Assembly (NCBI RefSeq): GCF_024628725.1
Contig: NZ_CP102409.1
Span: 3,156,001 to 3,220,000, forward strand
Direction: 5' to 3'
From: Ruegeria sp. YS9
Lineage (GTDB): Bacteria > Pseudomonadota > Alphaproteobacteria > Rhodobacterales > Rhodobacteraceae
DNA length: 64,000 nt
Shown here piece by piece: positions 8,790 through 18,145 of this stretch (the first letter of the stretch is position 1; every line of letters starts with the position of its first letter). The notes beneath the pieces are model-generated. The model saw only the letters and a program-made list of their open reading frames with translations. It was not told the DNA's origin and made no database searches. A program made the position numbers and the translations under genes.

Positions 8790-9683
8790 TCAGAGACTGG
8801 CTTTGAGCCCTTCGGCCAACAAATCCCAGACCCTGCGAATGCGTGGGGTCTGGCGCATGGCCTGAGGTGCGGCCAGCCACACCGGAAGAATCGGGATGTC
8901 CACATCCAGCGGCAGGATTTCCACGTCGGGGTCGGCTTCGGCAACCTGTACCTGACTGAAGCCTATGCCACAGCCCGCCCGGATCAGTTCCCAATAGGCG
9001 CTTTGCAGGTCACAGCGGGTGGCAAAGCTGTCGCGGCTGGCGGGCCATCCCTTTTCACGCATGGCCTTGATGATTTCCTGGTTCGCGTCAAAACCCACCA
9101 GGTCATGCGTAAACAGTTCTTCCGGCGTCTTGGGGCGCCCCTTCCGGTCCAGATAGGACTTGGCGGCACAAAAACACAGCGGCACATCCCCGAGATAGCG
9201 GGAAATGAGATCTACCTGCGCAGGGCGATACATCCGCACGGCGATATCCGCCTCGCGATAGAGTAGATTCTCGGTGGTGTCGGTGGCCACCAGTTCAAGC
9301 TGTATCGTGGGTTCCTGCTTGCGGATGGACGCCAGTATCGGTGGCAGCAGGTGATGCGAGGCAAAGACCGATGCGGTGATACGCACCGAGCCTTCAAGCT
9401 GTTGCGATTGCCCCGCGGCGGCAAGACTGAACGCGGTCATGGCGCTGTGCATCTGCTGGGCCATCGGCAAAAGCTGTGAACCCGCTTCGCTGAGCTTCAG
9501 ACCGCGCGCGTGGCGATCGAAAAGCGAGACACCCAGCTCGTCCTCGAGATTTTGAACCTGTCGCCCCAAAGTGGGTTGGCTGCGATTGAGATGCCGTGCG
9601 GCGGCAGACAGCGATCCGGTCTCGGCCACGGCCAGAAAGCATTGGATCAGAGACCAATCTGCATGTGTCAGTGCTTTATCCAT
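8790..9683 (-). CDS. LysR-family transcriptional regulator
   Basis: 297 residues, typical for LysR regulators. The winged helix-turn-helix spans about residues 10-68 (FLAVAETGSLSAAARHLNRS, then LGRQVQNLEDELGVSLFDRH). The remainder is the two-lobed inducer-binding domain. It is divergent from the NAD-dependent epimerase-like gene at 9768, the usual arrangement of a LysR regulator and its target. A perfect 14-base palindrome covers its start codon, suggesting autoregulation. The inducer is unknown. Confidence 0.92.
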   Translation of the reverse strand: MDKALTHADWSLIQCFLAVAETGSLSAAARHLNRSQPTLGRQVQNLEDELGVSLFDRHARGLKLSEAGSQLLPMAQQMHSAMTAFSLAAAGQSQQLEGSVRITASVFASHHLLPPILASIRKQEPTIQLELVATDTTENLLYREADIAVRMYRPAQVDLISRYLGDVPLCFCAAKSYLDRKGRPKTPEELFTHDLVGFDANQEIIKAMREKGWPASRDSFATRCDLQSAYWELIRAGCGIGFSQVQVAEADPDVEILPLDVDIPILPVWLAAPQAMRQTPRIRRVWDLLAEGLKASL

Positions 9684-9695
9684 TCATAAATGAAT
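9682..9695. promoter_or_regulatory. Palindrome ATTCATAAATGAAT at the LysR start
   Basis: A perfect 6-2-6 inverted repeat overlapping the last two bases of the LysR ATG and the divergent intergenic region. LysR regulators bind interrupted AT-rich dyads between themselves and a divergent target, so this is a candidate operator. Confidence 0.4.
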
Positions 9696-9767
9696 ACACG
9701 TTCTGCGTTCTGCGGCAATTCCTTGCGCGAAGTGAATGGGTAGATTGATCTCAGTCAGGAGGCAGAC

Positions 9768-10676
9768 ATGGCACGATCAGCACTGGTATTGGGCGCATCA
9801 GGTCGCTTTGGACGCAATGCAGCACAGGCATTCAGGCACGCGGGCTGGGACGTGACAGAATTTGACCGCAGGTCCGATTCGCTGTCACAGGCGGCGCGCG
9901 GCGTGGACGTCATCGTGAACGGATGGAACCCGCCCTATCCCGATTGGGCGCGCGATGTGCCTGTGCTGACCAAGCGGGTGATAGATGCGGCCTCAGATAC
10001 GGGGGCGACCGTGATTGTGCCGGGCAATGTCTACGTATTTGGCGAAGATACGCCGGGTCCATGGTCGGGCGGGACGCCGCATCGGGCCACCAATCCTCTG
10101 GGTCGGGTCCGGATCGACATGGAAGAGGCCTATCGCGCGTCGACCGTGCGCACCATCCTTTTGCGTGCCGGGGATTTCATTGACACCAATGCATCCGGAA
10201 ACTGGTTCGATCAGGTCATGATCAAGCGTTTGTCGCGCGGTCGGTTCGTTTATCCCGGTGATCCGGAGGCGCCGCACGCTTGGGCCTTTCTGCCTGATCT
10301 GGCCCGCGCCGCCGTCGCGCTGGCTGAGATTCGCGAAGACCTCCCCCGATACTGCGATGTTCCATTTGAAGGGTATACTTTGACCGGGACGCAGATCGCT
10401 CAATCGCTTTCGCATGTCACCGGCCGGACGGTTGCAGTGCGGCGCATGAAATGGTGGCCATTGCAATTGGCCCGCCCATTCTGGCGCATGGCCCCTCATT
10501 TGATCGAGATGCGGTACCTCTGGCACGTGCCGCATCAACTGGATGGCGGCTATGTGAAAGAATTGCTGGGCTCGTTTCCCAAAACGAATTTGGAGGATGC
10601 CTTGCGTTCCGCCATTCCGCCCCAACGGGCCGCTTCATCGCCAACAACCGGGAACAGGGGCGAGGTTCTAGGGTAG
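9768..10676 (+). CDS. NAD(P)-dependent epimerase/atypical SDR protein
   Basis: 302 residues with the Rossmann start SALVLGASGRFGRNAAQAF, a GxSGxxG nucleotide loop at residues 9-15. It matches the atypical short-chain dehydrogenase / NAD-dependent epimerase group and includes VPGNVYVFGEDTPGPWSGGT and the downstream LRAGDFIDT. No canonical YxxxK catalytic pair is obvious, so it may be a reductase or a regulator-like NmrA type. CAGGAGG precedes the ATG. It is divergent from the LysR gene, which probably controls it. Its end overlaps the 3' end of the opposing phosphatase-fold gene by nine bases. Confidence 0.78.
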   Translation: MARSALVLGASGRFGRNAAQAFRHAGWDVTEFDRRSDSLSQAARGVDVIVNGWNPPYPDWARDVPVLTKRVIDAASDTGATVIVPGNVYVFGEDTPGPWSGGTPHRATNPLGRVRIDMEEAYRASTVRTILLRAGDFIDTNASGNWFDQVMIKRLSRGRFVYPGDPEAPHAWAFLPDLARAAVALAEIREDLPRYCDVPFEGYTLTGTQIAQSLSHVTGRTVAVRRMKWWPLQLARPFWRMAPHLIEMRYLWHVPHQLDGGYVKELLGSFPKTNLEDALRSAIPPQRAASSPTTGNRGEVLG

Positions 10677-11696
10677 GGTTATGTCAACCCAGACCAGTCG
10701 ATGCCTGCTGGCGCGTCGGGCACTGTCGTACAGCGTGTCACCTTCCACGGGCCAGACAATGCCGGTTTCCAAGATTTGCAGATCACTGGACGGCAACACA
10801 TAGTCAACGCGCATTTCCCCGGTGGCTTTCCATTCGACTGTTGCTGATGAACCCGATGGGTCCTTTGGCATCGGGTCCTGCACCTGGGGATCGGTCAAAA
10901 GCGCGCGAATGGCCTGCTTGTGGCCTTCTCCGCGGGTCGGGTCGAGGTTGGCGTCGGCAGCTATCACGAAGGGGCTTTGAGGAACTGGCCCCAGACCGCC
11001 ATTCAGCAAAACCGACCACAGGCGAATCTCATCCCTGTTGCGCAGACCATTGCGATCTTCGGGGCCGTCAAAAACCGGTGGGGCAGCGTGAAAGGTCATC
11101 AGGCTGAAACGCCCATTCGGGGTTTCGATCGGAAGCACCCAATGCACGGTCGAGGACAGGCGCTGAATGTCGTGCGCAGCTTCAGACGGGAAGGGAAGGC
11201 CGTTTTTGCTTGGTAAAGTGGCCCCAGGCAGGTCTTTCCACCGCAGATCGGTGTAATCCTGAACGTCATCGGTCAGGATTTCGAAACGGGACAACACCGC
11301 CACCCCTCCGTGGCCGGTGAACTTTCCCCAGCCCTGCGCGTCGCCGGGACCTTGCGTTTGGCCATCTCCGTCCAGATCCAGCGGTGTTTCCAGCCCTGCA
11401 TTTGGTCGGGCGGAAAAGTGATAGGGGAAATCCAGACCGGCATCGCGCAGTTTTTCGGACAGGGCGCTCAGGGCTGCGCCTTCCAGATCCCAGTCGATGC
11501 CTTGCAGGGCTATGACATCAGGTCGCGCGGCGGAAATGACCTCGACGACAGCGGCAACCTGCGCATCATCCCGCTGAATGTCGCGCAGCAGCAGGCCGGG
11601 GCCGTTTCTGCTGAGTTCAGTGTTGTAGGTGGCGATGCGATAAACCTCTGCCTGTGCCGAGAAAGGCAGCAGCAGCAAAGCAAGGGCGCGGATCAT
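10668..11696 (-). CDS. Secreted endonuclease/exonuclease/phosphatase-family protein
   Basis: 342 residues from ATG 11696, where a clear signal peptide (RALALLLLPFSAQA) begins; a longer frame to 11816 would run over the neighbouring gene. The mature part shows the EEP (DNase I-like) fold: YRIATYNTELS, RPDVIALQGIDWD with Gln in place of the usual metal-binding Glu, FSLMTFHAAP, IAADANLDP and a final SRHRLVWVDI in place of SDH. The substrate may be a nucleic acid or a phosphoester. The Glu-to-Gln change could weaken activity. Its start overlaps the stop of the upstream membrane gene (ATGA). Confidence 0.82.
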   Translation of the reverse strand: MIRALALLLLPFSAQAEVYRIATYNTELSRNGPGLLLRDIQRDDAQVAAVVEVISAARPDVIALQGIDWDLEGAALSALSEKLRDAGLDFPYHFSARPNAGLETPLDLDGDGQTQGPGDAQGWGKFTGHGGVAVLSRFEILTDDVQDYTDLRWKDLPGATLPSKNGLPFPSEAAHDIQRLSSTVHWVLPIETPNGRFSLMTFHAAPPVFDGPEDRNGLRNRDEIRLWSVLLNGGLGPVPQSPFVIAADANLDPTRGEGHKQAIRALLTDPQVQDPMPKDPSGSSATVEWKATGEMRVDYVLPSSDLQILETGIVWPVEGDTLYDSARRASRHRLVWVDITLP

Positions 11697-12523
11697 GCGG
11701 CCTGCGTTGTCTCGCTTGTCGAATAGGCGCGGCGCTTTTCCACGATCAGACCTGCGATGCGAAGCGTCGCCATGCCGCGCATGATCATGCTGGCGGGCAG
11801 GAAGGCCCAGGCGCACATGGTCCAGATCAGCGTCTGCGGATTGCTCAGCGAGATCGGGGCGACAACGCTGCTCATGAGCTTGATGACAGCGGGGATGACG
11901 AAGGGAAGCAGAACACCAATACAGATATTCAGGCGTCCGTCACGTTGCAGGCGGGTAACAACATCGCCGCCCTTGGTGGGATCAAACAGCGGTAGATTGG
12001 TCCACACGTTGAAGGCGCCATTGCCCGTGGGCCAGCCACGCACCTTGACCGCATAGGCAAAGCTGGCGACGGTGACCAAAGCAGCGACGTAGGCTACGCT
12101 GGCTGCGATCCGAACCAGTTCGATCAATGGCTGGCCCGCATCCAAGGGGAGCATCAGCACGATCAACCGAACCGGGGAATAGGGGAAGTCCGCGACATTC
12201 GCGACGGCCAGACCCACAGCGTAGGCAAACGTGGTCAGTTCAGTCGGTTCATAGGCGTTTTTGCAAACCAGCGTCAGAAAGGTGACCATCGACATCAACC
12301 CGACAAATCGCAGGCGGTTCACCGGTGGAGCATCGCGAAATTCAATAAAGCTGGGAAAGGCGGAATTGTACTCGGCGAACGTCAGGATGAACGCGAGAAT
12401 CGCGAGGAAGACCAGAATCTCGGTCCCGTTCGTCGATGATACAGGCAGGTACAACGCGGGTGTCAGCACCATCAGTGCCACAAGTATTCCGCGTATCGCC
12501 GCCCCTGTTGTGCGCGCAATCAC
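11693..12523 (-). CDS. Multi-pass membrane protein of unknown function
   Basis: 276 residues from a GTG codon, with about seven hydrophobic segments (near residues 10-30, 35-52, 72-86, 98-112, 135-158, 205-222 and 232-250) and a basic C-terminal tail. I do not recognise the family. It overlaps the following secreted phosphatase-fold gene by four bases (ATGA), so the two are probably made together. The GTG start is uncertain because no strong ribosome site precedes it. Confidence 0.65.
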   Translation of the reverse strand: MIARTTGAAIRGILVALMVLTPALYLPVSSTNGTEILVFLAILAFILTFAEYNSAFPSFIEFRDAPPVNRLRFVGLMSMVTFLTLVCKNAYEPTELTTFAYAVGLAVANVADFPYSPVRLIVLMLPLDAGQPLIELVRIAASVAYVAALVTVASFAYAVKVRGWPTGNGAFNVWTNLPLFDPTKGGDVVTRLQRDGRLNICIGVLLPFVIPAVIKLMSSVVAPISLSNPQTLIWTMCAWAFLPASMIMRGMATLRIAGLIVEKRRAYSTSETTQAA

Positions 12524-12854
12524 TATCCGAACCCTTTTTCAAACCGGATAAGCCGATCTTCGCCGACTTACATTCCAACTTGTTCCCATCGTCTCGAGTT
12601 TTGACGGATGCCTCTTTAGCGCCAACATGGACGATAAGCGGCATTTCGCTCAAGACAGGGTGCAGAAAACACGTGATTTCGGGCAAAATGATGGCGCAAC
12701 TGGTGCGGGATTGCATCATTTTCGACGCAAATCCGACGTGTATCTCAAAGTGAGATCAAGATGTTGTGGTTCTGTGAAAATCAACCCCAAGAATGAGAGC
12801 GGGGCCGCCTTGGCGACCCCGTTAGGTTGTATGTCCAAAGAATCGGCTCGGGCC
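12524..12854. other. Intergenic stretch without a convincing gene
   Basis: About 330 bases between the membrane-protein gene and leuD. At 12800-12821 a CGGGGTCGCC / GGCGGCCCCG hairpin with a very short loop follows the leuD stop and probably ends the leuCD message, though the T-run on the minus strand is poor. The rest should hold the promoter of the membrane-protein gene. Overlapping reading frames here have no codon or ribosome-site support. Confidence 0.5.
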
Positions 12855-13460
12855 TTACACCCAGGGGCGGGCCTGACTTGCGTGATCCTCGAATTTGTCG
12901 ATGTGGTGATTTTTCTCCATGGTCAGACCGATGTCGTCCAGACCGTTCAGCAGACAGTGCTTGCGGTGCGGGTCGATGTCGAATTCGATCACGACCCCGT
13001 CCGAAGTGGTGATCTGCTGATCTTCCAGGTGCACGGTCATGCGGGCGTTCTCACCCTTATGGGCGTCTTCCATCAGGATCGCGTGATGTTCTTCTTCGAC
13101 CACGATCGGCAGGATGCCGTTCTTGAAGCAGTTGTTGAAAAAGATGTCGGCAAAGCTGGTCGAGATCACGACCTTGATGCCGAAATCCTTGATCGCCCAT
13201 GGCGCGTGTTCGCGTGACGAGCCGCAGCCGAAATTGTCGCCGGCGACCAGAATTTCGGCCTCGCGATAGGCGGGCTTGTTCAGGACGAATTCTTCATTCT
13301 CCTGCCCGTCATCATGATAGCGCATTTCATCAAACAGCACGACGCCAAGGCCGGACCGTTTGATGGTTTTCAGATGCACTTTGGGGATGATCATATCAGT
13401 GTCGATGTTGATCAATGGCATCGGGGCGGCCACCCCGTGGACTTTTTCAAACTTTTCCAT
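12855..13460 (-). CDS. leuD: 3-isopropylmalate dehydratase, small subunit
   Basis: 201 residues, normal for LeuD. The swivel-domain signatures are present: [21 protein letters not shown] near the start and [20 protein letters not shown] around residues 70-90. With LeuC it isomerises 2-isopropylmalate to 3-isopropylmalate. AGGAG precedes the ATG at 13460. It lies downstream of leuC, but with an HdeD-like gene between the two, which is not the usual adjacency. Confidence 0.97.
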   Translation of the reverse strand: MEKFEKVHGVAAPMPLINIDTDMIIPKVHLKTIKRSGLGVVLFDEMRYHDDGQENEEFVLNKPAYREAEILVAGDNFGCGSSREHAPWAIKDFGIKVVISTSFADIFFNNCFKNGILPIVVEEEHHAILMEDAHKGENARMTVHLEDQQITTSDGVVIEFDIDPHRKHCLLNGLDDIGLTMEKNHHIDKFEDHASQARPWV

Positions 13461-13502
13461 GTCTACACTCCTGCAGGAGAGGGCCGCGCCCGTGTCCTGC
13501 GA

Positions 13503-14057
13503 TTAAGCTTCTTTCGCTTTGGTTGTTTCGTCCTTGGGTACGTTTTTCAAGAAGAGCGCCATGAACACCAATCCGAACCCGTTGAACAGCATCTCGATTC
13601 CCAGCAGGATACCCAGAAGGCTCAGCAAGGCGGCGGGTTCGCTGCTTGCGTAAGACCAGATGATACCTGCGAGGATGATCGACAAGATGCCCGAGATCAT
13701 CGTGGGCCAGAAAAACTGTGTTCCTTTCATCTGGAACGACAGAATGACCCGTGCGATGCCGCCCGCCATGAACAGGATCAGCATCACGGTCGCCAGCGTC
13801 AGCGTTCCCTGTAGCGGGTGATCCAGAAAGGACCAGCCCAGGAACAGCATGACCGCGCCCATGATGAGTGACAGAATCTTGTTGCCGGTGCCTTCGACGG
13901 TGAAACCGCCGACCACCTGCAACGCGCCCGCAATCAGCAGTAGCGCACCGGTCACGACCGTTACGGCAAGCGAAGCCGCAATCGCATTGCCCAGCGCAAA
14001 GATGCCGAACGCTATCGATAGAAGCCCCAACAGGAGCCATTTAATCCAGTCACTCAT
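13503..14057 (-). CDS. HdeD-like membrane protein (DUF308)
   Basis: 184 residues with six hydrophobic helices in pairs, the pattern of the HdeD/DUF308 family: WLLLGLLSIAFGIFALGN, then the second and third repeats around GALQVVGGFTVEG and GIARVILSFQMKG. HdeD is linked to acid resistance in Escherichia coli, but most alphaproteobacterial members have no known role. It sits between leuC (37 bases upstream) and leuD (42 bases downstream) on the same strand, so it should be co-expressed with leucine synthesis genes. The acidic/basic C-terminal tail KDETTKAKEA is cytoplasmic. Confidence 0.85.
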   Translation of the reverse strand: MSDWIKWLLLGLLSIAFGIFALGNAIAASLAVTVVTGALLLIAGALQVVGGFTVEGTGNKILSLIMGAVMLFLGWSFLDHPLQGTLTLATVMLILFMAGGIARVILSFQMKGTQFFWPTMISGILSIILAGIIWSYASSEPAALLSLLGILLGIEMLFNGFGLVFMALFLKNVPKDETTKAKEA

Positions 14058-14094
14058 GTCTTCAATCCCTCAAATATCTAGATATGAGGGCAGC

Positions 14095-15498
14095 TTACAT
14101 CAATTCACGGACGTCTGTCAGCCGTCCCGTGATTGCCGCTGCGGCAGCCATTGCCGGGCTCAGCAGGTGTGTGCGCCCGCCGCGACCCTGACGGCCCTCG
14201 AAGTTACGGTTCGAGGTGGCGGCACAACGTTCACCCGGTTGCAACTGGTCCGGGTTCATCGCCAGACACATCGAACAGCCTGCCAGACGCCATTCGAATC
14301 CGGCCTCTTTGAAGATGTCGGCCAGGCCTTCTTCTTCGGCCTGAGCGCGGACCAGCCCCGAGCCGGGCACGACCATGGCGCGCATACCGTCCTTGATCTT
14401 CTTGCCTTTCAGGATCTCGGCCGCGGCACGCAGGTCTTCAATACGTCCGTTGGTGCAGGACCCGATAAAGACGGTGTCGATTTCGACATCGCTCAGCTTC
14501 TGACCGGCTTTCAGACCCATGTACTCGATTGACCGGCGGGCCGCCTCGACCTTGCCGCCTTCGAAATCCTCGGGGTGCGGCACGGTTGCCGTGATCGGCA
14601 GAACATCCTCGGGGCTGGTGCCCCAGGTGACGACGGGCGCGATGTCTTCGCCACGCAGGGTGATGACCTTGTCGAAATGCGCGTCTTCATCGGTATAGAG
14701 CGTTTTCCACCAGTTCAGAGCGGCCTCCCACTGCGCGCCCTTGGGCGCATGCGGACGGCCTTTGACATATTCGAACGTGGTTTCATCCGGTGCGATCAGC
14801 CCCGCGCGTGCGCCGCCTTCGATGGCCATGTTGCAGACGGTCATGCGGCCTTCCATCGACAGGTTGCGGATGGCTTCGCCGCAATACTCGATGACATAGC
14901 CGGTGCCGCCAGCAGTGCCGGTCTTGCCGATCACGGCCAGGGTGATGTCCTTGGCGGTCACGCCCGGCTGCAATTTGCCGGTGATTTCCACCTTCATGTT
15001 CTTGGATTTCTTCTGGATCAGTGTCTGCGTGGCCAGAACGTGTTCGACCTCGGACGTGCCGATGCCGTGGGCCAATGCGCCGAAGGCGCCGTGCGTGGCG
15101 GTATGGCTGTCGCCGCAGACGACAGTCATGCCCGGCAGGGTCCAGCCTTGTTCGGGGCCGACGATGTGCACGATGCCCTGGCGGACGTCATTCACCGGGT
15201 AATAGTGAATGCCGAAATCCCGGGCGTTCTTGTCCAGTGCTTCGACCTGAATGCGCGATTCGGGGTTTTCAATACCGTTCACCCGGTCCGGTGTGGTGGG
15301 TACGTTGTGGTCCGGTACGGCGATTGTCTTTTCCGGTGCGCGCACCTTGCGGCCCGCCATGCGCAGACCTTCGAAGGCCTGCGGGCTGGTGACTTCGTGC
15401 ACCAGATGGCGGTCGATATACAGCAGGCAGGTGCCATCATCGGCTTCGTGCGCGACATGGGCATCCCAGATCTTGTCATAGAGTGTTTTGGGGGACAT
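14095..15498 (-). CDS. leuC: 3-isopropylmalate dehydratase, large subunit
   Basis: 467 residues, the standard LeuC length. It starts [17 protein letters not shown] and has [18 protein letters not shown]. The three [4Fe-4S] ligands fall in [10 protein letters not shown] and in [13 protein letters not shown], as in aconitase-type hydratases. It works with LeuD. The chosen ATG at 15498 has GGGAGAGG before it; the frame is open to 15639 but that part shows no family similarity. It heads the leuC-hdeD-leuD unit. Confidence 0.97.
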   Translation of the reverse strand: MSPKTLYDKIWDAHVAHEADDGTCLLYIDRHLVHEVTSPQAFEGLRMAGRKVRAPEKTIAVPDHNVPTTPDRVNGIENPESRIQVEALDKNARDFGIHYYPVNDVRQGIVHIVGPEQGWTLPGMTVVCGDSHTATHGAFGALAHGIGTSEVEHVLATQTLIQKKSKNMKVEITGKLQPGVTAKDITLAVIGKTGTAGGTGYVIEYCGEAIRNLSMEGRMTVCNMAIEGGARAGLIAPDETTFEYVKGRPHAPKGAQWEAALNWWKTLYTDEDAHFDKVITLRGEDIAPVVTWGTSPEDVLPITATVPHPEDFEGGKVEAARRSIEYMGLKAGQKLSDVEIDTVFIGSCTNGRIEDLRAAAEILKGKKIKDGMRAMVVPGSGLVRAQAEEEGLADIFKEAGFEWRLAGCSMCLAMNPDQLQPGERCAATSNRNFEGRQGRGGRTHLLSPAMAAAAAITGRLTDVRELM

Positions 15499-15752
15499 CG
15501 GTCCTCTCCCGTGTGTAATGAGAAATGGCTGGCGAGTTGGCTCAGGCGACGGGTAGGCGTGCCAGGACCGTGCGGGCAGCCCCAAAGAACCGTTCGCGCA
15601 GACGCGCGCGGTCTTCCAGATTCTGTTCTTGGGCCACATTGAGTCTCATGCGGTCCAGATATACTGCGCCCTTGCTGCAATCAAGGTTCAAAACCGGTGT
15701 CAGGCTTGCAACGCCCGGCGTTGCTGTCCAAGCTGCGGTGCAGGAGGCGCGC

Positions 15753-17105
15753 ATGAACCAAGATCTGATCCCCGGCTCACTGTCTGACCTTTACAACAAC
15801 ATGGTCGCGGGGTTCTCTTCGGAATTTCAGGAACTGATCGAGTTGGTGATTACGCCGGGCTGGCGGCAGTATCAGTTGATCATCATCCTTTTCCTTTGGG
15901 CGCTGGCTTTCCTTCTGAAAACTCTGACACAGCCGCGATGGGATGCCTGGACGCGTGCCCGCACCGGATGGCCGAAATGGCGGCTTCGCATCATGGTGCA
16001 GATGATGCAGCGGCTGACACTGGTCTATTTCGTGCTGCTGTCCTGGTTCCTGTATCAGGTTATGCAGCATGTCACCTGGCCTTCGCGCAGTTACCTCATT
16101 GGGATCATTGCAACTCTGGCAACTGCGTGGCTGGCTATCGCATTGGTCGCGAGGCTTGTCCGCAACCGGACGCTGCGCCGGATATTCAAGTGGGCAATGT
16201 GGGTCTATGCAACGCTTGTTGCGTTGAATCTGACGGATGACGTGGCCGAATTCCTCGATGGGGTCGCGATTTCCGTCGGGGACCTGCACATTTCTGTGCT
16301 GGGCATTCTCAAGGCCATCCTGCTGATCGGAGTCCTGTTGACGCTGGCCCGCATCGGCACCCGCGCGGCCGAGCGTGGCTTGCAGAGCAATGACGACATC
16401 ACCCCGTCCATGCAGGTGTTGTTGGCCAAGGGAATTCAGGTGCTGCTGTACGGTGCGGTCTTTCTGGCCGCGATCCGCACGCTGGGCTTCGATCTGACCG
16501 GCATAGCGCTGCTGTCGGGCGCAATCGGAGTGGGCATCGGGTTCGGCCTTCAAAAAGTGGTGTCGAACCTGATCTCGGGGATCATCATCCTGATGGACCG
16601 GTCGATCAAGCCGGGCGACGTGATCTCGCTGGGTGACACGTTCGGTTGGATCAACGCGCTGGGCGCACGCTATGTCTCGGTCGTCACGCGGGACGGGCGG
16701 GAATACCTGATCCCGAACGAGGACCTGATTACCAACCAGGTGGTCAACTGGTCGCATTCCGACAAATTCGTACGGTTGGATCTGGATTTCGGCACCAGCT
16801 ATGAGGATGATCCCCACAAAGTGCGTGCAACGGCGATCCGGGCTGTAAAGGCGGTGACCCGCGTGCTGAGTGGCGGAAAACATGAACCGGTTTGCCATAT
16901 CACCGGCTTTGGTGACAGCAGCGTGGATTACGTTCTGCGGTTCTGGATCAGCGATCCGACCAAGGGGCTGACCAATATTAGGGGTAATGTCTATCTTGCG
17001 CTATGGGATGCGTTTCAGGACGAAGGCATCTCGATCCCCTTCCCGCAGCGCGAGGTTCGGATTTTGCCCGAAAACGCAAACATGCAACAAATCGCAGAAG
17101 AGTGA
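15753..17105 (+). CDS. Mechanosensitive ion channel, MscS family
   Basis: 450 residues. Five or so N-terminal hydrophobic helices precede the MscS pore helix, GIALLSGAIGVGIGFGLQK (about residues 250-268), rich in Gly and Ala as the family requires. It is followed by the beta domain, PGDVISLGDTFGWINALGAR and LIPNEDLITNQVVNWSHSD. The channel opens under membrane tension to release solutes on osmotic downshock. ATG 15753 follows CAGGAGG at 15741-15747; the frame is open upstream to 15525 but without family features. The extended N-terminal domain resembles larger MscS paralogues rather than E. coli MscS. Confidence 0.93.
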   Translation: MNQDLIPGSLSDLYNNMVAGFSSEFQELIELVITPGWRQYQLIIILFLWALAFLLKTLTQPRWDAWTRARTGWPKWRLRIMVQMMQRLTLVYFVLLSWFLYQVMQHVTWPSRSYLIGIIATLATAWLAIALVARLVRNRTLRRIFKWAMWVYATLVALNLTDDVAEFLDGVAISVGDLHISVLGILKAILLIGVLLTLARIGTRAAERGLQSNDDITPSMQVLLAKGIQVLLYGAVFLAAIRTLGFDLTGIALLSGAIGVGIGFGLQKVVSNLISGIIILMDRSIKPGDVISLGDTFGWINALGARYVSVVTRDGREYLIPNEDLITNQVVNWSHSDKFVRLDLDFGTSYEDDPHKVRATAIRAVKAVTRVLSGGKHEPVCHITGFGDSSVDYVLRFWISDPTKGLTNIRGNVYLALWDAFQDEGISIPFPQREVRILPENANMQQIAEE

Positions 17106-17213
17106 TCACCTGTGGACGGGGCCGGACGCGCTTTCATTGAAATGTTGCATTCCCCTTGTTACCTTATTAGTACCCCGGCGCCGGGGTTTGGCGGCGCGCA
17201 GCAAAGGAGGACT

Positions 17214-17270
17214 ATGTCCTGTCTCTACATACACAGGCGGGTTTGCCCGCCGAAGACGGGGCCGGTGTAA
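17214..17270 (+). CDS. 18-codon leader ORF translationally coupled to rsfS
   Basis: ATG at 17214 sits four bases after a strong AAAGGAGG (17203-17210). The frame encodes MSCLYIHRRVCPPKTGPV and stops at TAA 17268-17270, which overlaps the rsfS ATG as TAATG. rsfS itself has no good ribosome site, so ribosomes probably reach it by reinitiation after this leader. A GGCGGG-TTTG-CCCGCC hairpin lies inside the leader ORF. Rare codons (ATA, AGG) occur in it. No known peptide is recognised. Whether the peptide itself matters is unknown. Confidence 0.6.
   Translation: MSCLYIHRRVCPPKTGPV
17236..17251 (+). promoter_or_regulatory. Hairpin inside the rsfS leader ORF
   Basis: A perfect six-base-pair GC stem (GGCGGG / CCCGCC) with a TTTG loop lies within the leader ORF, 18 bases before the rsfS ATG. 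A translating ribosome would open it, so it could couple leader translation to rsfS expression. A separate perfect GC palindrome (ACCCCGGCGCCGGGGT) lies upstream at 17172-17187. Confidence 0.5.
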
Positions 17271-17629
17271 TGGCCCGCTCTCAGTCAATCAGCGACAAGC
17301 TGCTTGAGCGTATCCTTTCCTCACTTTCCGATGACAAGGCCGAAGACGTCGTGCAGATCAACCTGCAAGGCAAGTCGTCTGTCGCGGATCACATGGTGAT
17401 TGCTTCGGGTCGGTCGACCCGTCAGGTCTCGGCCATGGCGGAAAAACTGACGGATCGCATCAAGCAGGAATTCGGTTTCACCTCGAAGGTCGAAGGCAAG
17501 GATGCCGGCGACTGGGTGCTGATCGATACGGGCGACGTGATCGTCCATATCTTCCGCCCCGAAGTGCGCGAATTCTACCAGCTGGAAAAGATGTGGCTGC
17601 CTCAGGGCGGCAGCGCCTCGGCGAACTGA
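17270..17629 (+). CDS. rsfS: Ribosome silencing factor RsfS
   Basis: 119 residues of the RsfS/YbeB/Iojap family. It has the core KAEDVVQINLQGKSSVADHM, SGRSTRQVSAMAEKL and GKDAGDWVLIDTGDVIVHIF segments ending in REFYQLEKMWL, where WVLID and VHIF bracket the surface that binds ribosomal protein L14. It blocks joining of the ribosomal subunits when nutrients run low. The ATG at 17270 lacks a good ribosome site of its own and overlaps the stop of the leader ORF. It is followed by rlmH, a common alphaproteobacterial order. Confidence 0.95.
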   Translation: MARSQSISDKLLERILSSLSDDKAEDVVQINLQGKSSVADHMVIASGRSTRQVSAMAEKLTDRIKQEFGFTSKVEGKDAGDWVLIDTGDVIVHIFRPEVREFYQLEKMWLPQGGSASAN

Positions 17630-17673
17630 GGCGCCATCCCGGCCCGTATTGAGGGGCCGGAGGCGAGAGAGAT

Positions 17674-18144
17674 ATGCGTATCAGCATAGTTGCGGTCGGG
17701 CGATTGCGCGCCGGACCGGAGAAATCCCTGCTTGATGATTACCTGACCCGCTTTGACCGGACCGGCCGTGGCCTGGGTCTTGGTCCTGCGAAGGTGATCG
17801 AGGTTGAAGACAAGAAAAACGCAGGCATGGGGGCCGAAGCCGCGTTGCTGCGCAAGGCGCTGCCCAAGGGCGCGGTGATCTGTACGCTGGACGAGCGCGG
17901 GCGCGTGATGTCTTCGCCCGATTTTGCCAGGAAACTGGGTGGTTGGCGCGATGCGGGGCGGCAGGATCTGGCGCTGATCATCGGCGGGGCCGACGGAATA
18001 GACCCTGCTTTGCGGGCAGAAGCCGACTTTTCCCTCTCGTTCGGGTCGATGGTCTGGCCTCATATGCTGGTCCGTGTGATGCTGGCCGAGCAACTGTATC
18101 GGGCCGCGACCATTCTGTCGGGCGGTCCCTATCACCGGGTCTGA
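17674..18144 (+). CDS. rlmH: 23S rRNA (pseudouridine1915-N3)-methyltransferase
   Basis: 156 residues, the expected RlmH length. The SPOUT-class knot motifs are present: [16 protein letters not shown] and [23 protein letters not shown], followed by the conserved C-terminal GGPYHR. It methylates pseudouridine 1915 in helix 69 of 23S rRNA as a homodimer using S-adenosylmethionine. It lies 44 bases after rsfS, with GGCGAGAGAG ahead of the ATG, and only one base separates its stop from the next start. Confidence 0.97.
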   Translation: MRISIVAVGRLRAGPEKSLLDDYLTRFDRTGRGLGLGPAKVIEVEDKKNAGMGAEAALLRKALPKGAVICTLDERGRVMSSPDFARKLGGWRDAGRQDLALIIGGADGIDPALRAEADFSLSFGSMVWPHMLVRVMLAEQLYRAATILSGGPYHRV

Positions 18145-18145
18145 C

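Noticed and set aside
15542..15649. Possible 35-codon ORF on the minus strand upstream of leuC
   Set aside because: Contains several Leu codons but no run of them, no ribosome site and no terminator/antiterminator pair, so it is not supported as a leucine attenuator.
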